Part shown: piece by piece, positions 24,020 through 35,997 of the stretch
Numbering within the stretch: position 1 is the stretch's first letter
Layout: every line of letters begins with the position of its first letter
Assembly (NCBI GenBank): GCA_963682025.1
Contig: OY821518.1
Coordinates: forward strand, 124,954,800 to 125,018,799
Length of the DNA stretch: 64,000 nt
Source of the DNA: Cordilura impudica
Lineage: Eukaryota > Arthropoda > Insecta > Diptera > Scathophagidae
Direction: 5' to 3'
Position numbers and translations under genes: made by a program
Notes under the pieces: model-generated
Seen by the model: the letters and a program-made list of their open reading frames with translations, nothing else
What the model was told of the DNA's origin: nothing
Database searches by the model: none

Positions 24020-24268
24020 TCTGTGGTCACAAGCGATAACCGCCTAAGTCGACTTAAGAACGATTTGAGTTATGTATGCTATCATATTCTACTAAAAAAT
24101 CTTAATACTTACGTAAAATCCCCATTTCTCTAACACTGATTTTTAAAAAGATATTAATACAAATATTCTGACCTAAGTCGTAATGAAGCTCCGCTACATT
24201 TATATAAAAAGCTGTTTTTCTCGAAAGCATGATTTTCGAGTTAGGCAGTTATTGCTTGTGACCACAGA
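24020..24268. mobile_element. MITE, 249 bp, TATA/TA flanks
   Basis: The ends begin TCTGTGGTCACAAGC and stay recognisably inverted for about 30 bases (CTGTGGTCACAAGC(G/A)ATAAC). TATA lies on both sides, so the duplication could be TA or longer. There is no coding capacity. Confidence 0.75.
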
Positions 24269-24272
24269 TATA

Positions 24273-25855
24273 CATATTATATTTCAATTTCCAAGTCAAT
24301 ATTTTTGTTTAAATTTTAGTTTTTCAAAAACTCTCACATCTTTAATATTTAATTTAGATTTTAGATGCTGATGTTAAAAATATTTCTAACAGCAAACGAT
24401 TGTTTTTTATATAACATAAACAATTTTTAGGTGTATTTTTAATAAACAATTTTTTGTCTAGCCATGACAATCAACATATTGCAGAAAATTTTATAGTTTG
24501 ATCTTTTTTAAATTTCCATTGCAAACTTAAATCAATACTTCTACTTCTAAAAAAGTTTTTAACTAAATTAGTATGACTAGAAGTTCTTAAACAATTTTCT
24601 ATAGAAATAATCTGCAAGTAATCTACTGCTTTTGCATACACACGAATTTCAATTTAACGAAGTTTTAGTTTTTTTTTTTAATTTGGTTTTTGTCAAATTT
24701 CAAAATCTTTGTTTTAACATTTTGTATAAGGTTATGGCTGTTGTTGTTGTAGCTACTTTTGGTAGCTGTTATAAAGCACAAGCTTGACTTTAGTTATCTA
24801 CAATAAGCAAAAATATACAACAAGCATGTTGCAATACAGTAACAACCCAACAACAGACAAGAAAAAACAAACGAACATATAAGCCGCCTCATCAGTTTCA
24901 TCAATTGGTGCTCATACAGAACCAAAAAAAAACATATTGAACTCCTATGTCCTCTAGTTTGTTGCTGTCGTTGTAGTAAACACAAAAACAAAAAAACTCC
25001 TCTCCTTCTTTACGTACATGTGTTTGTCGTGGAGTTCACACACAATTATACAAACTATAGCATGTATTTCGTTTTGTAGCATGTTACAACAGTAGTTGTC
25101 GATGTTGTTACTGTTGCTGTATATCTGTTGCAGCATTTATTGTTGATGCTGCTACACAAGCAACTATATTGAAACCCTAAAATAACTTATTGCATTTTTT
25201 CGAGTGTTGATTCTGTATTCCATTTAATTAAGACATCAAAAAGAGTTTAGTTTGACTTAAAAGATTTCCTAGAATTTCGATAGTTTAAAACTGATTTAAA
25301 ACAAAATAAATAAGAAAAAAAAAACTACTTAGTTTTTTGTTCAATGATGTTTTCAAAATGTTTAAACTATAGTTTGAGACTTTGTATTTTGCATACACCA
25401 ATGTTTTTTTTTTTTGCTAGATTTTAGATTATAGAGTTGGAGAAGTACTGAGAAAAAATTTAAGTTTTTGAACTCGTTTTACATTATTTGGTTGGTAAAA
25501 AAATGTACAAAAATTATCTACATAAATGTAGTACACATAGTGGTTGTTTCTTATTTTTTTATTTATTTATTTTTTATTTCAAATAAAAAATCTGTAATGC
25601 AGGTTAAGGTTTTTATATCGCTTAACCTCAAATAAAGAAAATATTTTATTTTAGTCTTTGGTATCGAATTTGTTCAATAAAAATGAGGAAGCGGATTTTT
25701 TCGGATTCTCCGATCTAAGTGCATTGTATAGGACACGTTTTTTTTTTTTTTTAAATCAAAATTGTTAATACATTTTTAGTTTTTTACTCCCAAAAATTTA
25801 GTATTGCATTTTGAATAATTAGTTAGTTACACAATCCATTAAAAAAGATTTGTAT
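24273..25855. other. Intron sequence, TTG/CAA-rich, nothing recognised
   Basis: Bases 24730-25160 are rich in TTGTTG and GCAACA. Small open frames there on the minus strand are compositional. No repeat family members were seen. Confidence 0.45.
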
Positions 25856-25859
25856 TTTA

Positions 25860-26650
25860 TTTTTATACCCTCCACTCCAGTGAGCAGAGGATATATATAA
25901 GTTTGTCATTCCGTTTGTAATAATTAGAATAAAAATTTTGGACCCCATAAAATATATATATTTGTGATCCTTATAACAACCGGAGTTGATATTGCGATGT
26001 CCGTCTGTCCGTCTGTGGAAACCACGATGACGGCATCAATCGGGCAGCTAGGGTGCTCGTTGACATAAAAAATGATTCAATGACATCCTGAAAAGTTTGA
26101 TATTTAAAAGCGTCCAAAACGGTCGATTAGGGCCCGAGATTTGAATGAAGAACTAAAAAAAGCCTTGAAAAAATATACTTTTCTATGTTGTTCTTGTCAC
26201 GATCACGCCCTCAATAGGACAGCTAGGGTGATCATTTTTAGTGAGAATGATTCACCAAATTCATAGAAAGATTTCTGTTTCAAAAATCAATTAAATCGGT
26301 GGAACAGGTCCAGGGAAATCTCTGAAAAAGTAAAGAAAAAATAAAAAATATGATGTTTCTATATTGTTCTTGTTGTTATTCTAAATGTTGTGTTGTTGTC
26401 ATAGCTGGACTTGTTGTTTTTGTGGTGGTTGTGGTAATAATATAATAAAAACAAACACTTTGTAAATTTTTTTTATCAACTCTGGTAGAAAAATTTAAAA
26501 GTTTCTATTGTTTTGGCATCACTAAAAAAATTTGTTAGATCATTTCTGGCAAAATTTCAGATCGATTGGGTCACGGGAAAGTGATTAAAATCGATCCAAA
26601 ATTTGTTCGACAAGCAGACACTACGAGTTAATATAAAGGGAGTAAAAATT
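25860..26650 (+). mobile_element. Second DINE-like family, better preserved copy
   Basis: It starts TTTATACCCTCCACTCCAGT, then GTTTGTCATTCCGTTTGTAA, CCCCATAAAATATATATATT and a GTCCGTCTGTCCGTCTG tract at 25999-26015. This order is the classic plan of dipteran DINE-1/mini-me elements. Similar to the degraded copy at 14655. The far end is diffuse. Confidence 0.6.
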
Positions 26651-26804
26651 CACCAACATCTAAAGCAAATAATGCTAAAATACCTAGTTGTTAATAAAAA
26701 AAAAACAATGTAAATTTAGCAAAAAAAAAAATTATGTATTAATTTATTTAAAGAGAAAAACACAAAAATAACGTTTGATGTTGTATTTTTTGTGTGTAAT
26801 ATTT

Positions 26805-26908
26805 ACATATACATACATACACATATTAAATAGTACAAATAATATACATATATTATATATATGTATATATATTATATATATGTATATATATTATATATAT
26901 GTATATCC
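26805..26908. repeat. TA-rich microsatellite with a 19-bp unit repeated three times
   Basis: TACATACA repeats lead into three copies of TATATATTATATATATGTA. Confidence 0.85.
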
Positions 26909-27148
26909 ATAGCAACTGCATGTTAGAAATAAGTCGGTATATTATTTTATTTACATAAATTTCTGCAATATTTTGTTGTCAATATTTTCAACTAGATATC
27001 ATACAGAACAATGTTAAGAGTATCACGGGCTGGTCTTTTATTTCATACGTTTTTTCATTATTCTTTTACAAATATGAACATAAGTTTGGCATGTTAACTT
27101 TTTGTTGTCTTTATAAAATAGAGTTACCGAGTTCATCAATGAGTTTTT

Positions 27149-27519
27149 GATGTGTAAACATCTATACGCGCAGGGGGGTAAATTTCTATTTCACAATACA
27201 ATCACAAAAACAGCGTAACTCATATCGGTGTGAGCTGAAGCAGATAACGCTGTGTGACTTATAATTGTATTGTGAAAAAATTATGATATAAAATTGTTTT
27301 TTATGCCACTTTTTTAAAAGCGCCATCTATGTATCACTTATATACGTTTATATTAGGATATTTTTAACGTTTTACAACAAACGGTTGTTGAATTAGCTGA
27401 AACAGTTTTTGCTATAAGTGATACATAGATGACGCTTTCTGTTTGATTTTAAAAAATGACATAAAAAAATCTTTAATTACTAGATGTTTACACATCTGCC
27501 CTGTGATCGGACTCACATG
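27149..27519 (+). mobile_element. Foldback MITE, tandem copy 1 (371 bp)
   Basis: It begins GATGTGTAAACATCTATACG and ends CTGTGATCGGACTCACATG. Two internal stem-loops are visible: TTTCACAATACAATC against ATTGTATTGTGAAA, and a 25-base arm GCGCCATCTATGTATCACTT (27318-27342) against 27413-27438. It has no coding frame. Confidence 0.8.
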
Positions 27520-27526
27520 ATTTTTT

Positions 27527-27869
27527 GATGTGTAAACATCTATACGCGCAGGGGGGTAAATTTCTATTTCACAATACAATCACAAAAACAGCGTAACTCA
27601 TATCGGTGTGAGCTGAAGCAGATAACGCTGTGTGACTTATAATTGTATTGTGAAAAAATTATGATATAAAATTGTTTTTTTATGCCACGTTTTACGTTTA
27701 TATTAGGATATTTTTAACGTTTTACAACAAACGGTTGTTGAATTAGCTGAAACAGTTTTTGCTATAAGTGATACATAGATGACGCTTTCTGTTTGATTTT
27801 AAAAAATGACATAAAAAAATCTTTAATTACTTGATGTTTACACATCTTCCCTGTGATCGGACTCACATG
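27527..27869 (+). mobile_element. Foldback MITE, tandem copy 2 (343 bp, hairpin arm lost)
   Basis: It directly follows copy 1 after ATTTTTT and is almost identical to it. About 37 bases are deleted, removing exactly the left arm of the second hairpin. The right arm is kept. Confidence 0.8.
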
Positions 27870-28735
27870 TTTTTTTTTGTTTTACATAGTTATATAGAAC
27901 TATTATTCTGCTTTACCTACAAAATATCTGATTGCGATTACATCTAATTTTTAAAAATTGTTTATAATTACTAAAGCATAAATACAAAATTGCACTTTTT
28001 AAATTTTCCATTCAAATTTAAGAAAATATCAATTCTAAAAACTAGAATTAAAATTTCCAATTATAAATTAGAAAATATTAATTCAGAAAATCATATCAAA
28101 ACGTCGGAAATAATAATTTTAATTTTAGAAGACATCAATTGCATCTTTAATATATAAATTTTATTCATTAAACACAAATTGAAATTCCAAAAAAAAAAAG
28201 ACACCAAATATGTTTACAGTTAAAAATGTTTACATTTAAAAAAAATATTGCCATTCAGAAGAAATTAATAACTTTTCAGTACCGCGATTCAGTAGCTTCT
28301 TTAACGATAGTCGAATCGTTAAAAAAAGAAAATTGCAAAATTATCAGTAAAATTTTTAAACGTTATTCGCTATTGTTAAAGTCAGCTGTTGTTGTTATCT
28401 AAACGAGAACCATGTTTGTGTTGTTTATTCAATCGATAAAAACTTAAATTTTTAGGTTGAAATGTCGTCATACATAAATAAAAATCATAAAATAGTGAAA
28501 ATATTTTGCTTTTATTAAAAAACTTTTTTATATAAATAAAAAAATTAAATAGCATATTCAATTCATTATTTCATTTTCAAATAAATAAACAGAAATATTA
28601 GTAAACAAATAAAGATATTAAACATAAACATAAAATCATCCGGTCAAACACGAAGTAATTTGTTTTTTTCTATTCGTTGTGTTTTTCGCTTATTTTGACA
28701 GAGATGCCACTCGTTTACAATTTAAATAAATAGAA
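27870..28735. other. AT-rich intron sequence
   Basis: Between 28015 and 28200 TTAGAAAATATCAATT-like words recur irregularly and recall the 21-bp array at 4176. Otherwise nothing was recognised. Confidence 0.4.
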
Positions 28736-28736
28736 A

Positions 28737-29521
28737 ACAAGTAAGAAAATTATAGTCGGTCTAGACTATACGATACCCCATACCATGCGTTTAGAAACCG
28801 TATCTCCTAGGCCCAACTAACTGGACATAGAAAATAAGCAAAAACCAAATTTGAGTGGGATTTTTATTAATTTTTTTGGCTGCAGATATGAAAAAGTTCA
28901 TATCGGATGATATATCTATATGGGGACTAGGTCCAAAAATGGACCGATCCTGACCATGTTTGGTAAAGTCTCTTGTATTTTGCGAAAATATATATAAACA
29001 AAATTTGAGAAGAATCAGTGCAATATTTTTGTTTTTTAATAGATTTAAGTGAAGATCGGGAAGCAGCTCTATATGGGGCCAAAGGGATCATTTTTGGACT
29101 ACTCATTAATGGATGTAATGAACGCATACACACCCAATTTGAGTAAGATCTATATGACAATTTGGATCTTATGGCAATTTATGTCGATTTCATGGGGGTA
29201 ATTTGTATGGGGGCTAGGTCTGAACATGGACCGATTCTCACCAATTTAAATAGCGTTCATCCCATAGCCGATAAAAGCTTATATACCAAATTTCATCAAA
29301 ATATATTCATATTTGCGACCTGCAGTTTGATTACAAGCTTTACATGGACACACAGACGGACGGACGGACGGACGGACGGACGGACATTGTTAAATCAACT
29401 CAGAAAGTGATTCTGATTCGATCGGTATAATTAAAGATGGGTCTAGGTCAAATATTTTTGGTTGTTACAAACAGCAGCACAAAGTCATTATACCCAAACC
29501 ACATAGTGGTATAGGGTATAA
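28737..29521 (+). mobile_element. DINE/helentron-like repeat, copy C
   Basis: It is complete, from ACAAGTAAGAAAATTATAGT to GTGGTATAGGGTATAAA. The GACG tract has seven units. A small deletion removes one half of the terminal palindrome (GGTCTAGACTATACG). Confidence 0.78.
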
Positions 29522-29524
29522 ATA

Positions 29525-29984
29525 GATTTGTCGACTGTCGTTAAGATGTATGTACTTAATGAATCACTTAATCCTTAGTGCAAACAACAATAGCTGTCGA
29601 TATATTTTGCGATTGTCGGATCGTTGAAATTTACAGAATCGCACTACAGAAAACATTAATTTAAATTCAATGAATTTTAGAAAACTTCAATTGATATTTA
29701 AAAATTGCGAACATAAAAACTGTTACGCAAATAAACGCAATTTGATGAGAATGTTATTTATATATAAATTTTCACAATTTGTTTTGGATGAAAATTTAAA
29801 GTTTTTCAGAAAATAAAGATCACAAATTATTTTATTTAAAATGTTTGGGACTTTTGGCTTTTTGCGTTTGGCATCCCTAATTTGATTATTTATTACTATA
29901 AATTTATTCTCTATGTTTTCAAAATATGGCAATATTTTAATAAAAAAGTTGAGAGAGCTTTTTTTTTGGTTATTATTTTGTTAC
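29525..29984. other. AT-rich intron sequence, nothing recognised
   Basis: TTAGAAAACTTCAATTGATA-like words near 29640-29700 again resemble the 21-bp array unit. Confidence 0.4.
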
Positions 29985-30297
29985 TCCATCCGACCTATAT
30001 GGCCACAATGAAGAAATATTTGGCCAGTTAAAAGAAACTATACAGCCATCTCCAATTAGCACGATTTAATGCATATAGCCACCCTACACAACCATTACCT
30101 TTGCAATGGAGGTTAGGGCGAGCTATTTAATTAGCAAAAACTAAATTAAAAGAGAAGTTATGTCATATAACCGGAATCGCATGCATATAGAAAACGCATG
30201 CATATTTTTCCAATATTTTGTTTACATTTATTATCAATACTCAAACCGAGGTGGAGGGTATCAAAGATTCGACACAGCCGAATTTAACACTCTTGTT
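29985..30297 (-). repeat. Interspersed repeat with TTCGGCTGTGTCGAA hairpin end
   Basis: On the minus strand it begins ATTAACAAGAGTGTTAAATT, then a TTCGGCTGTGTCGAA hairpin and TTTGATACCCTCCACCTCGG. The same start is present at 13500 in the other orientation. The far end is uncertain. Confidence 0.6.
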
Positions 30298-30439
30298 AAT
30301 ATTTATTTTATTTCAGTTACACAATCGTTTGGTAAAAATAAAAAAAATAACGTTAGTCAAAATGAAAATATTTGGTAATTTTTTTAAAATTATTTGATTT
30401 TAAATACATTTTTTTGTTGAATTCAACAAAAATACTTTA

Positions 30440-31625
30440 GAAGTTGTGTTTACTACATCGAGTGAATAGTACGGGGCCTCACATAGAGATGGCTTGACAA
30501 TTTTATATCTATTTATTCAGTAGGACAAACTGTTAAAAAAATTTTGTCAGAATTTCATGACATTTCATTCATTAGAAAAAAGTTATCGTTATAAAAATGA
30601 TGCTGCATTTAAAGTTTGAGAAAAAATTGATTTCATAGATATTCGTGTTTTGATTAAACGTTGTTGTTTGGTGGGAAAAAAATACTGTCCAAGCCAAAGA
30701 TTAGATTGGCAAACATTATGGTGAATATTCGCTGTCATATTCAATGGTTAAAATATGGTATTCCGAATAAACGCAGTCGTACGAGCACAAATGATGCAGA
30801 TAGTCCTGATCGTCCAAATGAGACCGATACCGAGGAAAACGTACGAAAAGTGGATCAGGTTGTATTGGATGAACGAAAAAATAAAGTGAATGAGAATGCT
30901 GGAATCATAAAGATATCGACATATATAACATGATCATTTAAATATGAAAAAGCCGCAATGGGTGCCACGATTCTTAACAGCTGAATAAAAACTGAAAATT
31001 CATGATTCAAAGTATGCTTTGGAGATTTTTGAAGTCGATTTATAACAATGGATGAGACGTGGATTCATTATTATGCACGGTAGTCAAGTAGACACTCTGC
31101 GGAGTGCCGACAAAAGCGGTCATAGACTCAACAATCCGCTGGAAAGATAATGGTCAGTGTTATTTGGGATGCACGGGGTATAATATTTATTGATTACTTC
31201 GAGAAAGGAAAAATAATAACTGTCAAGTACTATGTTGAGCTATTGGACAGATTGGATGAAGAAATTAAGAAAAATGACCCCACTTAAGTAATAAAAATAA
31301 ATCTTGTTCCGTCATGATAATGCATCATGACGCATTCATCTGCTTTGGCTTCATAAAAATTTAAGTCTTTACATTTCGAATTGCTTCTTCGCCCCCCAGT
31401 ATTCTCCAGATCGGGCCCCCAGCTATTATTATTTGTTCCCAAAATTGAAAAGATGGCTCCAGGGAAAGAGATTTTCCACAAATAAAGAACTCATATCAGA
31501 GATGGAAGCCTATTTTGAAGAGTCTGACAAATCGTATTTTCTCAAGGGTATCCAGAGGTTAGAGGATCATTGGAAGAAGTGCATTGGGGGTAACTGGTTT
31601 TTCATTGTTAGCCCACGGAGTTTTC
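30440..31625 (+). pseudogene. Dead irritans-type mariner transposase
   Basis: Motifs are spread over several frames: RTSTNDA, VVLDERKNKV, TMDETWIHYY (first catalytic Asp region), GKIMVSVIWDARGIIFIDYF, VELLDRLDEEIKKN, then LKRWLQGKRFS, EMEAYFEESDKSYF and GIQRLEDHWKKC at the C-terminus. Order and spacing match mariner of the irritans group. There are many stops and frameshifts and the HDNAP motif region is broken. The TIRs could not be placed. Confidence 0.8.
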
Positions 31626-31689
31626 ACTTCAGGTGGTATACACGTTTTCAGACCTATCTTGTATTATACTGACCTACTCAGTACCTCTT

Positions 31690-31960
31690 TCTGAGCCAAT
31701 TTAGTGTCCGTCCTTCCATCTGTCCCTGTGTGTGTCCATGTAACCTTTGCAATCAAACTAAAGGTTGCAAATATAAATATATTATGATGAAATTTGGTAT
31801 GGAGGATTTAATCGGCTAGAGGACGGACGCAAGTTCATCCTAGTCCCTATTAAATGACCGCTATGAGATCGACCTAAACCTTGCAAATTCTAAAACTTGG
31901 AAAAAATTGGTACCTGTTCCAGACCTATGCTATACACAAATTTCCTCTATGAGCTCGATT
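31690..31960 (-). mobile_element. DINE-like repeat, degraded fragment
   Basis: GTCCGTCCTTCCATCTGTCC followed by GTGTCCATGTAA and a recognisable AATATATTATGATGAAATTTGG. Both ends are missing. It abuts the dead mariner. Confidence 0.65.
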
Positions 31961-31964
31961 TAAC

Positions 31965-32270
31965 CCTCTAGTGAATAAAAGTTCCCTGGCTACTCTTTTA
32001 TTAGATTTGTTGAGAACAAGAGCACTCTATGCAATGTGAGAACTAGGAGTTTAGTAAATTTATTAGCATTTTTACGGGTGAAGAGATTTAACACATTTGA
32101 AAAAGAAGAAATTGGTATTCGTGGCAGAATTGGAACATTGCTTGTCCGGTTTTGAGTAGTCGATTACGAGATTCCCATTCGATTTCAGTATCGTTGATAA
32201 TATTTGCCTGGTTTGAGTCTCTTCAAATTATCACATAAAATTTAATTTGTATATTTTCATTACATTTATA
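31965..32270. other. Nothing recognised
   Basis: No open frame with motifs and no repeat match was noticed. Confidence 0.4.
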
Positions 32271-32274
32271 AATT

Positions 32275-33235
32275 ACTAGCAGTAACCCGATGCGCTTCGC
32301 TACACCCCTCGTAACGAAATAAAAAGCAGGCAATACGTTGCGTAGAAAACTATTATTTTGTATATGAGGTGCCACGCCCATTAGTCTGATTCCGCCCATT
32401 TTTTGGGCAACTACTCACATTAACAACTTACCAACTCAAACAAAGTCGCTAGACTTTCATTGTTATAGTACTCCAGTTATGTTATATTAAATACTTACTC
32501 TTTATGGGGGGTACCACGCCCACTGGTTGAATCTCGCCCATACATAAAGGGACAACTCACATTAATAACTTATGAACTCACACAAAGTGTCAACACTTTA
32601 CCTATTACAGTACTCTAGATATATGACATTTAATATTTACTTTGTATGGAGGGTACCATGCCAATCCTCGAATTATTCTAATATGTGTACATGTATATAG
32701 TTTCAGAACTCTTGTTGTTGTAGTACTCCAGATATTATATGTTAAAATTAGGTGTTAAAAAATTCACTTTGTATGGGAGGTGCCACGCCCACCGGTCCGA
32801 TCCCGCCCATTTTTTATGAAACTACTCACATTAATAACTCATGAACTCAGACAAAGTTCCAAGGCTTTCACTATTACAGTACTTCGTATATATGACATTA
32901 TATAATTACTTTGTATTTGAGGTACCACGCCCACTGATCGGATTCCTCCCATTTTTTTTCGAGTACTAACGTTGATAACTTATGAACTCACACAAAGTCT
33001 CAAGACTTTATATATTACAGTACTCTAAATATATGACATTTAATATTTACTATGTATGGTGGGTACGACGCCCATTGGTCCGATCACGACCATTTTTTCG
33101 CAAGTCTTCGAATTATTTAAATATGTATATGTATATAGTTTCAGAGCGCTTGCTGTTGTAGTACTCCAGATATTATATGTTAAAATTAGATGTTAAAAAT
33201 TCACTTTGTATGGGAGGTGCCACGCCCACTTGAAA
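32275..33235. repeat. Tandem array with A-A-B higher-order units (about 140 bp each)
   Basis: After an ACTAGCAGTAACCCGATGCG leader, the phrase GGTGCCACGCCCAC or a variant recurs at about 32371, 32511, 32650, 32780, 32921, 33062 and 33212. Type A units carry ACTCACATTAATAACT and ATTACAGTACTC. Type B units carry AATTATTTAAATATGTATAT and AGTACTCCAGATATTATATG. The order A, A, B is seen twice, giving a period near 410-430. It is probably the internal array of a helitron-like element. Confidence 0.8.
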
Positions 33236-33239
33236 AATC

Positions 33240-34046
33240 AAAAAATTATAGCCTATGTGGTTTGGGTATAATGACTTTGTGCTGCTGTTTGTAACAACCA
33301 AAAATAATTGACCTAAACACATCTTTAATTATACCGATCGAATCAGAATCACTATCTGATTCGATTTAACGATTTTCGTCCGTCCGTCCGTCCGTCCGTC
33401 CGTCTGTGTGTCCATGTAAAGCTTGTAATCAGACTGCAGGTGGCAAATATGAATATATTTTGATGAAATTTGTTATTTGATCTTTTATCGGCCATCGGAT
33501 GAACGCTATTGAAATTGGTGAGAATCGGTCCATGTTCAGACCTAGCCCTCATACAAATGACCCCTATGAAATCAACATATATTGCCATAAGATCCAAATT
33601 ATCATACAAATCTTACTCAAATTGGGTTTGTATGTATATATTACATCCATTAATCAGTAGTCCAAAAATGATCCCTATTGGATAACTCTTAGTCATAGGC
33701 TCCATATAGAGCTGCTTCCCGATCTTCACTTATATCTATCAAAAAACAAAAATATTGCACTGATTCTGCTCAAATTTTGTTTGTATATATTTTTGCAAAA
33801 TACAAGAGACTTTACCAAACATGGTCAGGATCGGTCCATTTTTGGACCTAGTCTCCATATATATATAGCTTCCGATATGAATTTTTTCATATTTGCAGCC
33901 AAAAAAATAATAAAAATCCCACTCAAATTTGGTTTATGCTTATTTTCTATATCCAGTTAGTTGGGCCTGAGAGATAGGGCCTCTAAACGCATGGTATAAG
34001 GGTATCGTATAGTCGGGCTAGACCGACTATAATTTTCTTACTTGTT
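33240..34046 (-). mobile_element. DINE/helentron-like repeat, copy D
   Basis: It shares with copy A the variant reading GATCAAATA, where the other copies have AGCTTATATA, so A and D form a subfamily. Its hairpin start is truncated (GCCTATGTGGTTTGGG). The GTCC tract has six units. The 1,088-bp duplication starts inside it at 33821. Confidence 0.78.
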
Positions 34047-34908
34047 GTATATAAGATTAGCTCAAAAATAAGCGGTTTAGGGCCATTTTTAGTCATAGTC
34101 CCCATATTAAGCTACTTACCGATATCAAAATAAATCTATCTAAAAGTATTCAAACAACATAAATTATATTAAATTTTTTTTTTGGATATATATGATTTTA
34201 GAATATATCGGACTATTTTTTATCGTAGTTCCCATATATACAAATTTCACAAGTACATGCGAGTCTCTTTTAAATTTTATTTTTTTACCGACAGGCTCAT
34301 AATTAGAACTTTGAAGTGTATTTTTCCGTCCGTCTGTCGATAAGAACCCGTTTCATTAAAGTCTCAATATTTGGTATAAAGTAGAATGTTGTGATATAGT
34401 TCGGAGAGCACTACCCCCTCTAAAGGGAACTTATTTTTTCCTTTGACACATTAAATTTTATAAGATTAATTAATTTGATTTGTTCAGCTTGAGGTCATAA
34501 AATTTTTAATAAAATAAACAAAAAAGGTTTTTTTATGTTTTAATTTTATTAATATTTTTTCTTTTTATATATTATTTGACCCAATATTTCGACCTAATTT
34601 TCCGATCATCATCAGGGGATCTGTTATTAAATAAACAAAGTAATAATGACAAAACATTTTTTTATATAATTACAAAAATATTATTTTAAACACTAAAAAC
34701 AACTGATGTATAAAATAAAAACAAATTTACATACATAAACAAAAAGATAGTGTTCCCCGAAAAAAAAACCAAATAATTATCCTTGGTGCACTTCCAAGCT
34801 GTTTCACCTACTGTTTTGTTTTGATAAATATTTGTCTATTGTGTGTCTGTAAATTTGGGCGCAATTATCTGTGTCAGTTTTGTAATTTAGTCTCTTCTCT
34901 ACTGGTAC
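33821..34908 (+). repeat. 1,088-bp direct tandem duplication, first copy
   Basis: The block begins ATGGTCAGGATCGGTCC inside a DINE-like repeat and ends TCTCTTCTCTACTGGTAC in the Penelope 3' region. The next base starts the same block again. By eye the copies agree at every position compared. ACAT is present at the start, the junction and the end, consistent with microhomology. Confidence 0.9.
34578..34622 (-). ncRNA. Candidate hammerhead ribozyme, copy 1
   Basis: On the minus strand CTGATGA (34609-34615) is followed by a GATC/GGTC stem with a 9-base loop and then GAAA (34587-34590). CCC before CTGATGA can pair with GGG after GAAATATT. These are the core and stem II of a hammerhead, with a very short stem III. 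Penelope-like elements are known to carry minimal hammerheads in their terminal regions. Stem I is short and needs a bulge. Self-cleavage is unproven. Confidence 0.5.
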
Positions 34909-35996
34909 ATGGTCAGGATCGGTCCATTTTTGGACCTAGTCTCCATATATATATAGCTTCCGATATGAATTTTTTCATATTTGCAGCCAAAAAAATAATA
35001 AAAATCCCACTCAAATTTGGTTTATGCTTATTTTCTATATCCAGTTAGTTGGGCCTGAGAGATAGGGCCTCTAAACGCATGGTATAAGGGTATCGTATAG
35101 TCGGGCTAGACCGACTATAATTTTCTTACTTGTTGTATATAAGATTAGCTCAAAAATAAGCGGTTTAGGGCCATTTTTAGTCATAGTCCCCATATTAAGC
35201 TACTTACCGATATCAAAATAAATCTATCTAAAAGTATTCAAACAACATAAATTATATTAAATTTTTTTTTTGGATATATATGATTTTAGAATATATCGGA
35301 CTATTTTTTATCGTAGTTCCCATATATACAAATTTCACAAGTACATGCGAGTCTCTTTTAAATTTTATTTTTTTACCGACAGGCTCATAATTAGAACTTT
35401 GAAGTGTATTTTTCCGTCCGTCTGTCGATAAGAACCCGTTTCATTAAAGTCTCAATATTTGGTATAAAGTAGAATGTTGTGATATAGTTCGGAGAGCACT
35501 ACCCCCTCTAAAGGGAACTTATTTTTTCCTTTGACACATTAAATTTTATAAGATTAATTAATTTGATTTGTTCAGCTTGAGGTCATAAAATTTTTAATAA
35601 AATAAACAAAAAAGGTTTTTTTATGTTTTAATTTTATTAATATTTTTTCTTTTTATATATTATTTGACCCAATATTTCGACCTAATTTTCCGATCATCAT
35701 CAGGGGATCTGTTATTAAATAAACAAAGTAATAATGACAAAACATTTTTTTATATAATTACAAAAATATTATTTTAAACACTAAAAACAACTGATGTATA
35801 AAATAAAAACAAATTTACATACATAAACAAAAAGATAGTGTTCCCCGAAAAAAAAACCAAATAATTATCCTTGGTGCACTTCCAAGCTGTTTCACCTACT
35901 GTTTTGTTTTGATAAATATTTGTCTATTGTGTGTCTGTAAATTTGGGCGCAATTATCTGTGTCAGTTTTGTAATTTAGTCTCTTCTCTACTGGTAC
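34909..35996 (+). repeat. 1,088-bp direct tandem duplication, second copy
   Basis: It continues the head-to-tail repeat and then runs into the unique Penelope coding part. The first 225 bases are a second partial copy of the DINE-like end. Confidence 0.9.
35666..35710 (-). ncRNA. Candidate hammerhead ribozyme, copy 2
   Basis: Exact duplicate of the motif 1,088 bases to the left. It lies about 290 bases downstream of the Penelope stop. Confidence 0.5.
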
Positions 35997-35997
35997 A

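Noticed and set aside
29162..29410. Repeated 80-codon frame in DINE-like copies as a conserved gene
   Set aside because: Differences between copies are mostly amino-acid changing, no domain is seen, and the frame runs into the GACG microsatellite.
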